DNA of 64,000 nucleotides from Glaciimonas sp. CA11.2 (GTDB taxonomy: Bacteria; Pseudomonadota; Gammaproteobacteria; Burkholderiales; Burkholderiaceae_D). The translations under genes were made by a program, and so were the position numbers. The notes beneath the pieces were generated by a model. The model worked only from the letters and a program-made list of their open reading frames with translations. It had not been told where the DNA came from and did no database searches. Of this stretch, positions 18,436 to 27,290 are shown in pieces. The stretch covers positions 558,001 through 622,000 of the forward strand of contig NZ_JAVIWL010000001.1 in assembly GCF_034314045.1 (NCBI RefSeq). Reading direction: 5' to 3'. Positions within the stretch are counted from its first letter, which is position 1, and each line of letters begins with the position of its first letter.

Positions 18436-19998
18436 CTATAGAACGTGAATTTCAGTCATCATGCCGCCGAAATTTTCAGCATCATTTGACAAATGGTCAA
18501 GTTGGGTCGTGTAAAGAAAATAGGTCCCCACCGGAACCGTACTGACATCGAGGATCACATCGGCTGACTCTCCTCCTCCGATGGTCACCGAGTTGGTGGT
18601 GTAGTACAGATTTTCACCAGCGGTATCGCGCAGCAGCCGGGCATGGAAACCGATCACCAGCATCGGCACGCCGACGGTCGCCAACGTGTGATATTCAGTC
18701 ACGCTCAAATTCGATACCCGCAGCAAGGCTCTGGTCTGGCCGCCAGTTTTATTAATCGTGATCAGCGTGGGCTGAACCTGCGATTCGCGCGCTACCCCGT
18801 CGCTGGCAGCGGTAGTCATGGCACCGCCGGGTAAAGGATTGGTAGATGCAGTAGGCAGACCCGCATAGCCGGGTACGCCGATTGTATCGGGATAACCACG
18901 TCCGCTAAGCAGGAAGTATTTATCCTTCATATCAGCGAATGGCTCAGGATTAAACGTCATACCAATAAAGTGGAAGTTAGGATCGAATCCCATCATCTGG
19001 ATCGGATATTCGACGTCATAGCGGGTGGAACCATCGCCGTCGTTATACGCATATTTGGCGCCCGCGATCTGTACTACACCGCTATCCTTACCAGGAAGCG
19101 GAGTGGAACATAGAATGTCTTTCTTACAGTCTTCGGGTGGAAAAGTCGCATTCGGATAGTGCGCTGCGACGCGCTTGGAAATAGGTACGGTGGGGTAAAG
19201 ATAGTCATGCAAGGCGATGTAAAGATTTTCCCCTGGTGCTAGCCGATTCTGGCGTGGGCGGACAAACAGTTGACCCACCATCCCCATCTGTAAATGCTCC
19301 GGCGGCGTAATATGGCAATGCCAGAAATAGGTGCCGGCGTCGGGCGCCGTGTAATAGTAGGTAAAACTACCCGCGATATTAATGGCGACCGATGCATCCG
19401 GCACGCCATCAAAAAAAGACGACGCGTTGGGATAACCGTGGAAGTGAACCGTGTGCTGCTCGAAAAGATCCGGCCGCATGATCATCCCGACATTCGACAG
19501 CGTCAGAAAGAATTCATCATCTTCGTCAATCGCCATCATCGGTCCGGGCGCTTGCGCCGCTAGTACACCGTTATTCATCATGAGTGCCGGTTCCGTGATG
19601 GCGGCATTGTTCGGCGCGGTACCATCCCCCGGAAACACCGGGCCGGCAAATGCACCATTAAACACCTTAGCGACTTCGGTCCCGGGCAAACCGTTATTCA
19701 AATCGGCCAACCCAGACAATGCACCGAAGCCGAACAAATAGATCTGCTGTCCATCTGCCATCGTGGCAAATCCGTCTCCACCCGAAATATGCTGGCACTT
19801 GATCTGGGGGTTGGCATTGGCGGCTGAGGGCCGGGTGGGGTCGCCGACAATCATCGAGTCGACCTTTCCGTCGAGCGATTTATGCAGCGCCGTACCATTC
19901 GGACACTGCACACGAAAGTTCTGTGCGCCGACATGGGTGCTAGCTATAACGAGCAGTAAAGCGGTCAAGCCGCTGTAACTCAACTTCGTGATAAACAT
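18436..19998 (-). CDS. multicopper oxidase-like protein carrying the type 1 copper and HCH loops (N-terminal half type)
   Basis: About 520 residues. I chose the ATG at 19998 because AGGAGG lies five bases upstream; a signal peptide ends at VGAQ. Motifs: HTVHFHGYP (about 182-190) and WHCHITPPEHLQMGM (about 224-238). The first supplies the type 1 His and two type 2/3 His. The second supplies the type 1 Cys, His and Met plus type 3 His. Its C-terminal cupredoxin domain has lost copper ligands (EYHTLATVGVPMLVIGFHAR; YFLYTTQLDHLSNDAENFGG). It thus holds a full type 1 site but only half of the trinuclear cluster. The partner half is the next gene. The order, type 1 site first and HxH/HSH last, is the order I recall for MnxG-like manganese oxidases. 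Confidence 0.87.
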   Translation of the reverse strand: MFITKLSYSGLTALLLVIASTHVGAQNFRVQCPNGTALHKSLDGKVDSMIVGDPTRPSAANANPQIKCQHISGGDGFATMADGQQIYLFGFGALSGLADLNNGLPGTEVAKVFNGAFAGPVFPGDGTAPNNAAITEPALMMNNGVLAAQAPGPMMAIDEDDEFFLTLSNVGMIMRPDLFEQHTVHFHGYPNASSFFDGVPDASVAINIAGSFTYYYTAPDAGTYFWHCHITPPEHLQMGMVGQLFVRPRQNRLAPGENLYIALHDYLYPTVPISKRVAAHYPNATFPPEDCKKDILCSTPLPGKDSGVVQIAGAKYAYNDGDGSTRYDVEYPIQMMGFDPNFHFIGMTFNPEPFADMKDKYFLLSGRGYPDTIGVPGYAGLPTASTNPLPGGAMTTAASDGVARESQVQPTLITINKTGGQTRALLRVSNLSVTEYHTLATVGVPMLVIGFHARLLRDTAGENLYYTTNSVTIGGGESADVILDVSTVPVGTYFLYTTQLDHLSNDAENFGGMMTEIHVL

Positions 19999-20472
19999 CA
20001 CGACCTCCTTCACTTCGTCAATAGAATGTGAACTTCATCTATACCGTTTGCTGTGAAGCATGATGGCAGAGCGGTTTGCGCAATTTTTTGCATACATTGT
20101 TCGGGGGAGATGCGTCATCAGTGACTTCACTGCACGCAGCGCCGGTTCAGCTCGGTCTTCTGGCCAAGAAACCATTCGCTTTGGTGCAGCTAAATCGCTT
20201 CTTCCGAATCAGTGCAACCTATTTTTCTTTCCATTTCCCTTGTCATAAGAATACGTTTCTTAACAGAGAAAAAATAGGAGGGTTACCACCCAAACTGATG
20301 GTAGGGTATCCATTGTATGAACCAAAACGAGTGGTTTGACGGAAGCAATAGACCTAACGTCTGTGCACTAACGGCAGTGCCAGAACAAGGTAGGAGGAAT
20401 TTAATTATTCGGCAGGGGCAGGTTGCGGCGGTCATTCCAGTGGAAGAATAGCCAAAATAAAATCTGCAGACG
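19999..20472. promoter_or_regulatory. 470-base gap upstream of the oxidase halves
   Basis: No gene on either strand. The gap is far longer than others in this operon, which suggests a second promoter for the oxidase genes. It holds GGTTACCACCC and TAGGGTATCC near 20280-20315. The GGGTAT core also occurs in the divergent control region at 23559 and 23660, so a shared regulator site is possible but unproven. Confidence 0.35.
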
Positions 20473-22149
20473 TCACGGCACAATCCAATCTCCATCGACA
20501 ATCGGGTGCATGGACCCCTGCTGTGCGAAGCGCACAATATAGCCGCCCTTAGAAGCAAATCGCTGGCCGGGTGCCAGTCCTAGTCGAGGATAATAACCAT
20601 TGACCAGGCGCCTGCTTAACATCGCCTCAACTTGCTCGACTAAATAGTCGCGCACAAAGCTATCCAGCATATCTCCGAGACTTTCTGACAAAATCTGGCA
20701 TGCCAGATAAGTGTCGGCCTGCACCCGTTCGCTCACGATCGGAATATTACGTATTTTGAACCATCCTAACGGAAAGTTCATCCTGACTTTCCGCACCTCC
20801 GGTAAATCGAACGGATAGGTCATCCGTGCGTTTTCACGCCATGCAGGCGGCAGTGGCGCATTTTCCAGTAGCGCCATGACGCCGGACAAAAATAATAATT
20901 GCCCCGGTTCCGCGTTGGAGGGCAACAACGCGAGATCGGGTGGACGCAACCACAACACCAACACATCGCCAGCCGCCACGCTATTGACAGCTTTGGCTAG
21001 CTCCGCCACATTACCCGAGATATGTAGGATGCGAGAGGTCGACTGCCATCCTGCACCTTTCAAGTCGTCTGCAAGTGCAGCGGCCGCTTGCGGTCCGATG
21101 TCTCCCTTCCGAAAGACCTGAACCAAGCGCCGCCGCGCCGTTGTGCCGTAGTTATTACGCAGACGATATGCCAACAATTCGGCTTCCAGCAGCACCCCTT
21201 TGGAAAAATATATCGTATAAAAATCGTTCTCGGTATTAACCGGCATGTCGACATTGGGCATCAGACAGGGAATCGCCTCGCGCTCGCAAAATCGGTGAAT
21301 CGGCGCCCAGGTTGTCCCGCCCAACCCTGAGACAATTGCAAAGACCGGCTCCGCAATCATGCGTGCATGCAATTGCTGTTCCCATGTCTCCGGCGCGCCG
21401 GTGAGTTCCCATACATGTAGTTGCCATTTGCGGGAGACTCGATACATAACACCCTTGTCGCTTTTCATGCGCTGAAAGCCACCGCGAATAAATTCATTTT
21501 TATCGCGGAAAAAGCGTTCTAGCACATCCAGCATACCCTGCCGCTTTACCGGATCGGCATCGGGTGTGATGATGGTTGCAAAGTGCAGCGTATCTTCGGT
21601 GACGCCCGGCACCGCTTCGCTTGAAAGGACTTTTAAATAGTCGATCAGGGCGGCCGTAGTTACCTCGTCGAATACGAAGCGCGGCATCAGCGCATTGAGC
21701 GGCTTCCCATCGCGGCCTATGCCATTCCGGATCGCATTGGCGAGCGTCGCATCGGTGTACGGTTCACGCTTTGGAATAAAACCTGCCCCATAGCGAAAGT
21801 CGATATCCTCCGGCCGGTTACCATGTGGCCTGAACAAATAACGGCCGGCAATAGGTGGAATGACGAACTTTCCTTCCGTGGTACCAAACCCGCTGCGGCG
21901 ATGGCAATTGACGCAAGCGGCTTCGGCACCCTCTACCGATCCGTTAGCGCCCCACTCCGCGTGTACCATCTGGCCTGAAGGCAGAATACCCTCGCGGTAT
22001 AGCCGCAGTGCTGCATCGGTACCGGTTAAGGGCTCTGCCAAAGTATTCGATACAGCCAGCACGAACAACATTACTATCATGAGCGGAATAAATCCCGCCA
22101 GTCTTCGTCCGACCCACAATCGCTGTGCAATCGCCAGGTTGCCTGCCAC
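20473..22149 (-). CDS. cytochrome c domain fused to a periplasmic-binding-protein-like domain
   Basis: 558 residues from a GTG at 22149 with AAAGGGG six bases upstream, 11 bases after the SCO gene. A hydrophobic segment at 17-36 is the signal or anchor. One class I haem site, CVNCH at 79-83, is followed by a plausible Met ligand in LNALMPRF (about 160-167). From about residue 195 on, the protein is a two-lobed type I periplasmic-binding fold like branched-chain amino-acid or receptor-ligand binding proteins. The fusion suggests a periplasmic electron acceptor that also binds a ligand, perhaps taking electrons from the copper oxidase or reporting substrate. A c-type cytochrome next to metal-oxidising multicopper oxidases is known (MofC in Leptothrix). 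The precise role is inference. Confidence 0.82.
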   Translation of the reverse strand: MAGNLAIAQRLWVGRRLAGFIPLMIVMLFVLAVSNTLAEPLTGTDAALRLYREGILPSGQMVHAEWGANGSVEGAEAACVNCHRRSGFGTTEGKFVIPPIAGRYLFRPHGNRPEDIDFRYGAGFIPKREPYTDATLANAIRNGIGRDGKPLNALMPRFVFDEVTTAALIDYLKVLSSEAVPGVTEDTLHFATIITPDADPVKRQGMLDVLERFFRDKNEFIRGGFQRMKSDKGVMYRVSRKWQLHVWELTGAPETWEQQLHARMIAEPVFAIVSGLGGTTWAPIHRFCEREAIPCLMPNVDMPVNTENDFYTIYFSKGVLLEAELLAYRLRNNYGTTARRRLVQVFRKGDIGPQAAAALADDLKGAGWQSTSRILHISGNVAELAKAVNSVAAGDVLVLWLRPPDLALLPSNAEPGQLLFLSGVMALLENAPLPPAWRENARMTYPFDLPEVRKVRMNFPLGWFKIRNIPIVSERVQADTYLACQILSESLGDMLDSFVRDYLVEQVEAMLSRRLVNGYYPRLGLAPGQRFASKGGYIVRFAQQGSMHPIVDGDWIVP

Positions 22150-22160
22150 AATGCGCCCCT

Positions 22161-22772
22161 TTACTTGACAGCGACCAGATTGCGGTAGGCGTTGAGTAGA
22201 TCGGCCGCAGAAGAAAAGCCATCGATACGCAGCCAAGGTTTTCCCGGAGCACTGCGCAATAAGGTCACTGGATTATGGTTCATTTTATCGCCCCGATAGA
22301 CATCAAACGCACGTTGGGTGGCGATACTGGCTTCAACGCTGCCGGTGTAGTGATTCCATTCCGAATCAGCGCCGAATTTTTGTGCATACTTTTGCAATCG
22401 CGCTGGCGTATCCTCTTCAGGATCTATCGATATAGAGACAAGATGAACCTTGTACTTATCACTGCCCAAAGCCGTTTGCAATTGTGAAAACGTTTGGCTA
22501 GTCAGAGGACAAACCGTCGTACAAGTAGTGTAAATAAAGTTCAAAATAACCGGCCGCCCGTCATTTAACTCGTCAGCCAACGGGACCGTCTTACCATCCT
22601 GCCGTACCAAATTTACCTTCGGCAAACTATAGTCGACAACTGCCTGCGACGACTCGGTCGACATAGGATGATGATGATGTGCATGCGCGTCCATATTTAC
22701 GGCGAACGCACTGGTCGACACCAGTACAGTCGAAAAAAATAACGGACCACAGATTATTTTGGTAAGGCGCAT
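22161..22772 (-). CDS. SCO1/SenC-family copper chaperone
   Basis: 203 residues from the ATG at 22772, preceded by GGAG; the frame is open 32 codons further up, overlapping the transglycosylase gene end. A signal peptide ends at AFAVN and is followed by a His-rich string MDAHAHHHHPM able to bind copper. The thioredoxin-like fold carries the copper-binding pair C84/C88 in YTTCTTVC and the distal His in KMNHNPVTLL. SCO proteins deliver copper to, or reduce, oxidase centres in the periplasm. Directly upstream of a haem protein and two copper-oxidase halves, it most likely metallates them. MnxC in the Bacillus mnx operon is, as I recall, also SCO-like. Confidence 0.93.
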   Translation of the reverse strand: MRLTKIICGPLFFSTVLVSTSAFAVNMDAHAHHHHPMSTESSQAVVDYSLPKVNLVRQDGKTVPLADELNDGRPVILNFIYTTCTTVCPLTSQTFSQLQTALGSDKYKVHLVSISIDPEEDTPARLQKYAQKFGADSEWNHYTGSVEASIATQRAFDVYRGDKMNHNPVTLLRSAPGKPWLRIDGFSSAADLLNAYRNLVAVK

Positions 22773-22867
22773 GTTGATTTCTCCGAATAGACGTACAAAC
22801 ATAGGGTTATGCGGTGGGCTGCTCTTTCCGTCAGCCGGCGCTTCCGGGTTGGATATCAAGACCGCCA

Positions 22868-23485
22868 TCAGGATCGCTCTCCGCGATAATATTTCAGCAC
22901 CTTTGGTACATAATTGCGCGTCTCGTTATAGGGAGGTACACGATAACCGGCGCGGATCACGGCATTCTCTCCTGCGTTGTATCCTGCCAGCGCCAGTTCG
23001 ATATCACCGTCGAAGAGTGTTAATAACCAACGCAGGTACTGCGCGCCCGCTTTCAGGTTTTCGCGCGGATCAAGCAGATTTTTGACACCGAAGCGAAGAC
23101 CGGTGTCCGGCATCAATTGCATCAACCCGCGTGCGCCTTTGCGCGATATGGCTTGCGCGTTATAGCCGGACTCGGCTCTGATCACTGCATGCAGTAGAAG
23201 GGGGTCCAGACCGTACTCCTTTGCCGAATCTTCTACTAGCGCTTTGAGGACCAATGGAATAGAAAAAATAATGTCCCGGCGTGGATGAGATTTCTGCGAC
23301 TTGGCCTCAGCCAATATTGGGCCGGGAACGACGATCGTTGGTGTATCGCCAGAGCTAAAGTTAGACAGGACTAAGGTTCCCTCGGCATTTACACCCGAAT
23401 AGACTTGCGCAATCGACGGACATGAAAAAAATAACGCACCTGCGCCAAACATAAAGAGTAAAACCCGTAGGATCAAGATTGTCAT
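22868..23485 (-). CDS. periplasmic lytic transglycosylase (SLT, GH23)
   Basis: About 205 residues. Start ATG at 23485 with GAGG upstream; a GTG five codons earlier is possible. A signal peptide ends near SIAQ. The SLT domain has the catalytic Glu in RAESGYN (E105), then GARGLMQLMP and AGYNAGENAV, all family signatures. It cuts the glycan strand of peptidoglycan to 1,6-anhydro ends, which opens the wall for large complexes. It is the first gene of the leftward operon, back to back with the secretion machine, and is probably its dedicated wall-clearing enzyme. Confidence 0.92.
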   Translation of the reverse strand: MTILILRVLLFMFGAGALFFSCPSIAQVYSGVNAEGTLVLSNFSSGDTPTIVVPGPILAEAKSQKSHPRRDIIFSIPLVLKALVEDSAKEYGLDPLLLHAVIRAESGYNAQAISRKGARGLMQLMPDTGLRFGVKNLLDPRENLKAGAQYLRWLLTLFDGDIELALAGYNAGENAVIRAGYRVPPYNETRNYVPKVLKYYRGERS

Positions 23486-23657
23486 TTTTTTTAGCCTCAC
23501 ATGTATGTATAGGCTATTGCGCTGCCAATTGATCTACCCATCATCCCTTTTTATCCATGGGTATAACTCCCCAAAATTGCTCAGTAGGGGTTTCACCAGA
23601 GCCAAAAATATTTCCGGCAACCTTCCCCCCCGGGAGGGAGGGTAAGTACTACTTTTA

Positions 23658-23673
23658 GTGGGTATACCCGCAC
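23658..23673. promoter_or_regulatory. palindromic operator candidate
   Basis: GTGGGTATACCCGCAC contains the perfect palindrome GGGTATACCC (23660-23669). It ends 7 bases before the -35 box, a normal place for an activator site. Confidence 0.45.
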
Positions 23674-23680
23674 TTACTCG

Positions 23681-23708
23681 TTGACAAAAAGATATTATAA
23701 ATTACAAT
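23681..23708 (+). promoter_or_regulatory. sigma70-type promoter of the secretion operon
   Basis: TTGACA (23681-23686), a 16-base spacer and TACAAT (23703-23708) give a near-consensus promoter 138 bases upstream of the first pseudopilin gene. Confidence 0.6.
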
Positions 23709-23845
23709 AAAACTTGCAATAAACACAAAACAACTTAGACCCACTCTGCTTAAGCCTGCTGTCTGTTTCCGCCCAGAAAACTTTTATATATGGACGTGAT
23801 GGCTGGTCTCAATAGCGCGGGATCTTCGGTTCAGGGAGAAGGATA

Positions 23846-24310
23846 ATGACCCGTAACGTCACCTATGGCGCGAAGTCGCTCACGCCTATACCTATCAGCC
23901 GGTACGCCGCATTTACCCTGCTTGAACTGCTGGTGGTGATCCTTATCATCGGCTTGCTGGCGGCTATTGTTACCCCCCGCTATTTTGAGCAACTCGGCAA
24001 ATCGAATACCAAAATCACCCGTGTTCAAATCCATTCTCTCGGTAAAGCACTAGATCAATATCGTCTGGATGTCGGGCATTTTCCCAGCACCGAACAGGGA
24101 TTAAAGTCACTGTTCACCAAGCCTAACGATGAAGAAAAATGGCAAGGTCCGTATCTGGTCAGGGCCGTTCCGCCTGATCCGTGGGGCCGCGAATTTATCT
24201 ATAAATCTCCGGGTGATCATGATGGCTACGACATCAGTTCGTTAGGCGCCGACGGACAGGTAGGGGGGACTGGTGAAAACACTGACGTGGGCTCCTGGAT
24301 GGCTCAATAG
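23846..24310 (+). CDS. gspG: type II secretion major pseudopilin GspG
   Basis: 154 residues; GGGAGAAGG precedes the ATG. The prepilin signal is AAFTLLELLVV with cleavage expected between A22 and F23 and the conserved Glu at +5 (E27). The -1 residue is Ala rather than the usual Gly. The C-terminal GspG signature is clear: VPPDPWGREFIYKSPG and the calcium-binding loop DGYDISSLGADGQVGG..TDVGSW. It would assemble the periplasmic pseudopilus piston that pushes folded substrates through the secretin. It is first in an operon with gspF, gspE and pil-type assembly genes. No prepilin peptidase is encoded nearby, so a shared PilD must process it. Confidence 0.94.
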   Translation: MTRNVTYGAKSLTPIPISRYAAFTLLELLVVILIIGLLAAIVTPRYFEQLGKSNTKITRVQIHSLGKALDQYRLDVGHFPSTEQGLKSLFTKPNDEEKWQGPYLVRAVPPDPWGREFIYKSPGDHDGYDISSLGADGQVGGTGENTDVGSWMAQ

Positions 24311-24354
24311 AGGCCCAACTTCACCAGCAGCGCAATGAGTACAAGGAGGACCTG

Positions 24355-25575
24355 ATGGACGATGCGCGTACCCTTGAATTTGAGGTTGTGGGAGTAGCGG
24401 AAGCCGGTGCCATCCGCATCTTGCGGATTCCTGCGGCTGATGCAGATCTCGCCACGCAACTCGCCCAACGCGAGGGCTTGCGCGTGCTCTCTTGCAAGCC
24501 GCGTTCCGCTGGTTTTTTTGGGGCCGGAAAAACATCCAAACCCAATACTGTGCGTTTGGACATAGCGCTATTCGCCCACGAGCTTGGCGCCCTCCTTGAC
24601 GCCGGTTTGGGTATCATCGACGGCATCGAAACCCTGGCTGAGAAGGAACGATCCTCTGAAACCAGCCGCGTACTTGCGCGCCTGGTACGCGCATTGAAAG
24701 AAGGACGAAATTTTTCCGCTGCGATGCGCGACAGGCTGGACGTTTTCCCGCAACTACTGATTGCAAGCATCGCTGCCAGCGAGCAAACCGGCGATATGGC
24801 AGCCGCATTGCGCCGCTACTCAAGTAATTTCGAAACTTTGCGGGGAATTCGCTCAAAAGCGGTAGGCGCCGCAGTGTATCCGTTGATGCTGCTCGGAGTC
24901 GGTGGAGTGGTTGTGTTATTTTTATTGGGTTTCGTCGTCCCTAAATTCTCGACATTGATTGAGAGTTCGCGGGGAGAAATTCCGTTCGCTTCAATGATGC
25001 TGATTAACGTCGGAAAAACGATTAATTTACATCCCCAAATCATGGGCGGTACTTTTATCTGCATGTTGCTGTCGCTGATATGGGCGATCCGACGTGCAGC
25101 TCGCGCCCACTGGAATCTGCCGATTTTAGAAAAACTCCCATTCATCGGCATATTGATTCGGATGTTTCGACATGCGCAGTTTTACCGTACTAGTAGCATG
25201 TTAATCGAGGGCGGTATCTCCGCTGTCAGGGCATTTGAAATGTGCAGTTCACTGCTTAGTCCCGGCGATAACAAACAACTTTTGCTTGCCGTCGTTGCGA
25301 TGCGCGAGGGCTGCGCAATCGGGCCGGCACTACAACGCGTAGGGCTGGCAGACCCGGTGGCGTTACGCATGCTAACGGTAGCGCAGCGTACCGGACAGTT
25401 GGCAGAAATTTTAGCGCGGATTGCGTCCTTCAAGGAAAACACCTTGGCACGTTCGATTGAGGTTTCTACGCGCTTGTTTGAACCAGTGTTGATGCTACTT
25501 ATCGGTCTTATCATCGGTGCCATAGTCGTGCTGATGTATTTACCGATTTTCGACATCGCATCAAGTTTACAGTGA
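24355..25575 (+). CDS. gspF: type II secretion inner-membrane platform protein GspF
   Basis: 406 residues with AAGGAGG before the ATG. After a cytoplasmic N-terminal region there are two GspF/PilC repeat domains (about 72-195 and 275-400) with membrane segments near 178-201, 230-246 and 375-400. Typical strings are FAHELGALLDAGLGIIDGIE and VGLADPVALRMLTVAQRTGQ. It links the GspE motor to the pseudopilus. The gene follows gspG by 44 bases and touches gspE. Normal length. Confidence 0.94.
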   Translation: MDDARTLEFEVVGVAEAGAIRILRIPAADADLATQLAQREGLRVLSCKPRSAGFFGAGKTSKPNTVRLDIALFAHELGALLDAGLGIIDGIETLAEKERSSETSRVLARLVRALKEGRNFSAAMRDRLDVFPQLLIASIAASEQTGDMAAALRRYSSNFETLRGIRSKAVGAAVYPLMLLGVGGVVVLFLLGFVVPKFSTLIESSRGEIPFASMMLINVGKTINLHPQIMGGTFICMLLSLIWAIRRAARAHWNLPILEKLPFIGILIRMFRHAQFYRTSSMLIEGGISAVRAFEMCSSLLSPGDNKQLLLAVVAMREGCAIGPALQRVGLADPVALRMLTVAQRTGQLAEILARIASFKENTLARSIEVSTRLFEPVLMLLIGLIIGAIVVLMYLPIFDIASSLQ

Positions 25576-25592
25576 ACCTTATAGGATCATTT

Positions 25593-27290
25593 ATGCAAAA
25601 CGAATCCCTCTCACTCACGCGTGTCCTGGATGCAGATTTCATCAGCGATATCCAGCAACAATCGAACGCTGCGTTAAATACTATTGAGCGCATCGAAGCT
25701 ACTTTCGGCACCGATTCGGACGCTTATCTGCAAGCAGCTGCGACGTACTTCCGGATGCAACCGATCACGCTCGATACCATGCGTCTGATGAAGCCGGACT
25801 TCGCGCTGATTTCCTTTGTCGAGGCCAGCAAGCGGCTATGTCTGGCATTTTCCGACGTCAATGATGAATTGATTCTGGTGATGGCCGATCCACTAGATGT
25901 ACGCACCCGTGCTTGGATCTATGCGAAGCTGCGCAACCGCAGCCAGCAATCTTTGCACTGGGGTATCGCCACCATTTTAGATGTACGTTCCTATCTTATT
26001 TCAATGGAAAAATCGGTACGTGCCATGGATTCGATCGGGATATCCGACGCTACGACCACCAATGACAGTAACGCCCTCACCATCTCGATTGAAGGTATCA
26101 GTAGCACCGAAAGTCGCATCGTCCGCTTAGTCAACTCAACGATTTACGATGCGTTGCGTGCAGGTGCAAGTGATATTCATCTAGAAACCCAAGCGCATGG
26201 CATGAACATCAAATACCGTCTCGATGGCGTGCTGACCATGATCAAGCAGGTAGATGGCAGCGACACTTCAGAGCAAGTACTGTCGCGCGTAAAAGTCATT
26301 TCCGAACTAGACATTGCAGAGCGGCGGATTCCGCAGGATGGTCGTTTCAAGGTGCTGGTAGAGGGTCGGGAAATCGATCTCAGGGTCTCGATTATGCCGA
26401 ATTTGTTCGGCGAGGATGCGGTATTGCGCATACTGGATAGATACCATCTAGCAGGCGAACGCAAAGCATTGAGCCTGGAAACACTTGGGTTTTCTGAACC
26501 GGCTATGGCATTTGTCAGACGACTGTCGGCTTTGCCGTATGGCCTGCTGTTGGTCACCGGTCCTACCGGCAGCGGTAAGACCACAACCGTGTATGCCGCT
26601 ATCTCTGAAATCAATACCGGCCTGGACAAGATCGTTACCATTGAAGACCCGGTCGAGTACCAGTTAGCCGGCGTATTGCAAATCCCCGTCAACGAGAAAA
26701 AAGGTCTTACCTTCGCCCGCGGACTGCGCTCGATTCTGCGCCACGATCCTGACAAGATTATGGTGGGTGAGATTCGTGATCCGGAAACAGCCCAGATTGC
26801 GGTGCAGGCCGCGCTGACCGGGCACCAAGTATTTACGACCGTCCATGCCAATAATGTATTTGATGTCATTGGACGATTTGCCAATATGGGGGTTGACTCA
26901 TACAGCTTCGTGTCGGCACTGAACGGTATTCTGGCCCAGCGTCTGGTGCGTATTAACTGTCCGATGTGCTCAGTCCCGGACACTCCGTCTGCAGAACTAA
27001 TTGCACGCTCCGGACTGACGGACATTGCGTTCGCATCCGTTGACTTCAAGCGCGGGCTGGGATGCGGACATTGCCGTGGAACAGGCTTCAAGGGACGACG
27101 TGCCATCGCCGAAACTTTGGCGCTGGACGATATCCTGCGCGACCTGATGGGTGAACGCGCAGCGTTATCCAGAATCAAGCACGCTGCCAGGCAAGCAGGA
27201 CTCAGAACGCTGCGTGAAGCTGCGGTCGATTTAGCCACCCAAGGTTTGACTACTCTCGAGGAGATCAATCGTGTTACACCTGTGGAATAA
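25593..27290 (+). CDS. gspE: type II secretion/type IV pilus assembly ATPase GspE
   Basis: 565 residues from the ATG at 25593 (AGGA six bases upstream); a GTG at 25572 overlapping gspF is an alternative. An N-terminal GspE_N-like region is followed by the ATPase core: Walker A GPTGSGKTTT near 322, an Asp box with TIEDPVEYQL, Walker B IMVGEIRDPETAQIA and a His box TTVHANN. The zinc-type tetracysteine motif is CPMC near 455 and CGHC near 490. It powers pseudopilus extension at the inner membrane. The 3' end overlaps the next start by 20 bases. Confidence 0.95.
   Translation: MQNESLSLTRVLDADFISDIQQQSNAALNTIERIEATFGTDSDAYLQAAATYFRMQPITLDTMRLMKPDFALISFVEASKRLCLAFSDVNDELILVMADPLDVRTRAWIYAKLRNRSQQSLHWGIATILDVRSYLISMEKSVRAMDSIGISDATTTNDSNALTISIEGISSTESRIVRLVNSTIYDALRAGASDIHLETQAHGMNIKYRLDGVLTMIKQVDGSDTSEQVLSRVKVISELDIAERRIPQDGRFKVLVEGREIDLRVSIMPNLFGEDAVLRILDRYHLAGERKALSLETLGFSEPAMAFVRRLSALPYGLLLVTGPTGSGKTTTVYAAISEINTGLDKIVTIEDPVEYQLAGVLQIPVNEKKGLTFARGLRSILRHDPDKIMVGEIRDPETAQIAVQAALTGHQVFTTVHANNVFDVIGRFANMGVDSYSFVSALNGILAQRLVRINCPMCSVPDTPSAELIARSGLTDIAFASVDFKRGLGCGHCRGTGFKGRRAIAETLALDDILRDLMGERAALSRIKHAARQAGLRTLREAAVDLATQGLTTLEEINRVTPVE

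Larger units (their letters stand above)
23486..23845. promoter_or_regulatory. divergent control region of the oxidase and secretion operons
   Basis: This 360-base gap separates the leftward oxidase operon from the rightward secretion operon. It contains a -35/-10 pair for the rightward operon (23681-23708), a palindrome just upstream of it (23658-23673), a second GGGTATA at 23559 and a G/C-rich foldback (ACCTTCCCCCCCGGGAGGGA near 23620-23640). It is the expected binding target of the kinase/regulator pair encoded at the two outer ends. Confidence 0.55.

Noticed and set aside
26177..27268. Long minus-strand open frame opposite gspE
   Set aside because: It mirrors the ATPase coding bias, has no ribosome site and no domain; gspE motifs on the plus strand are complete.
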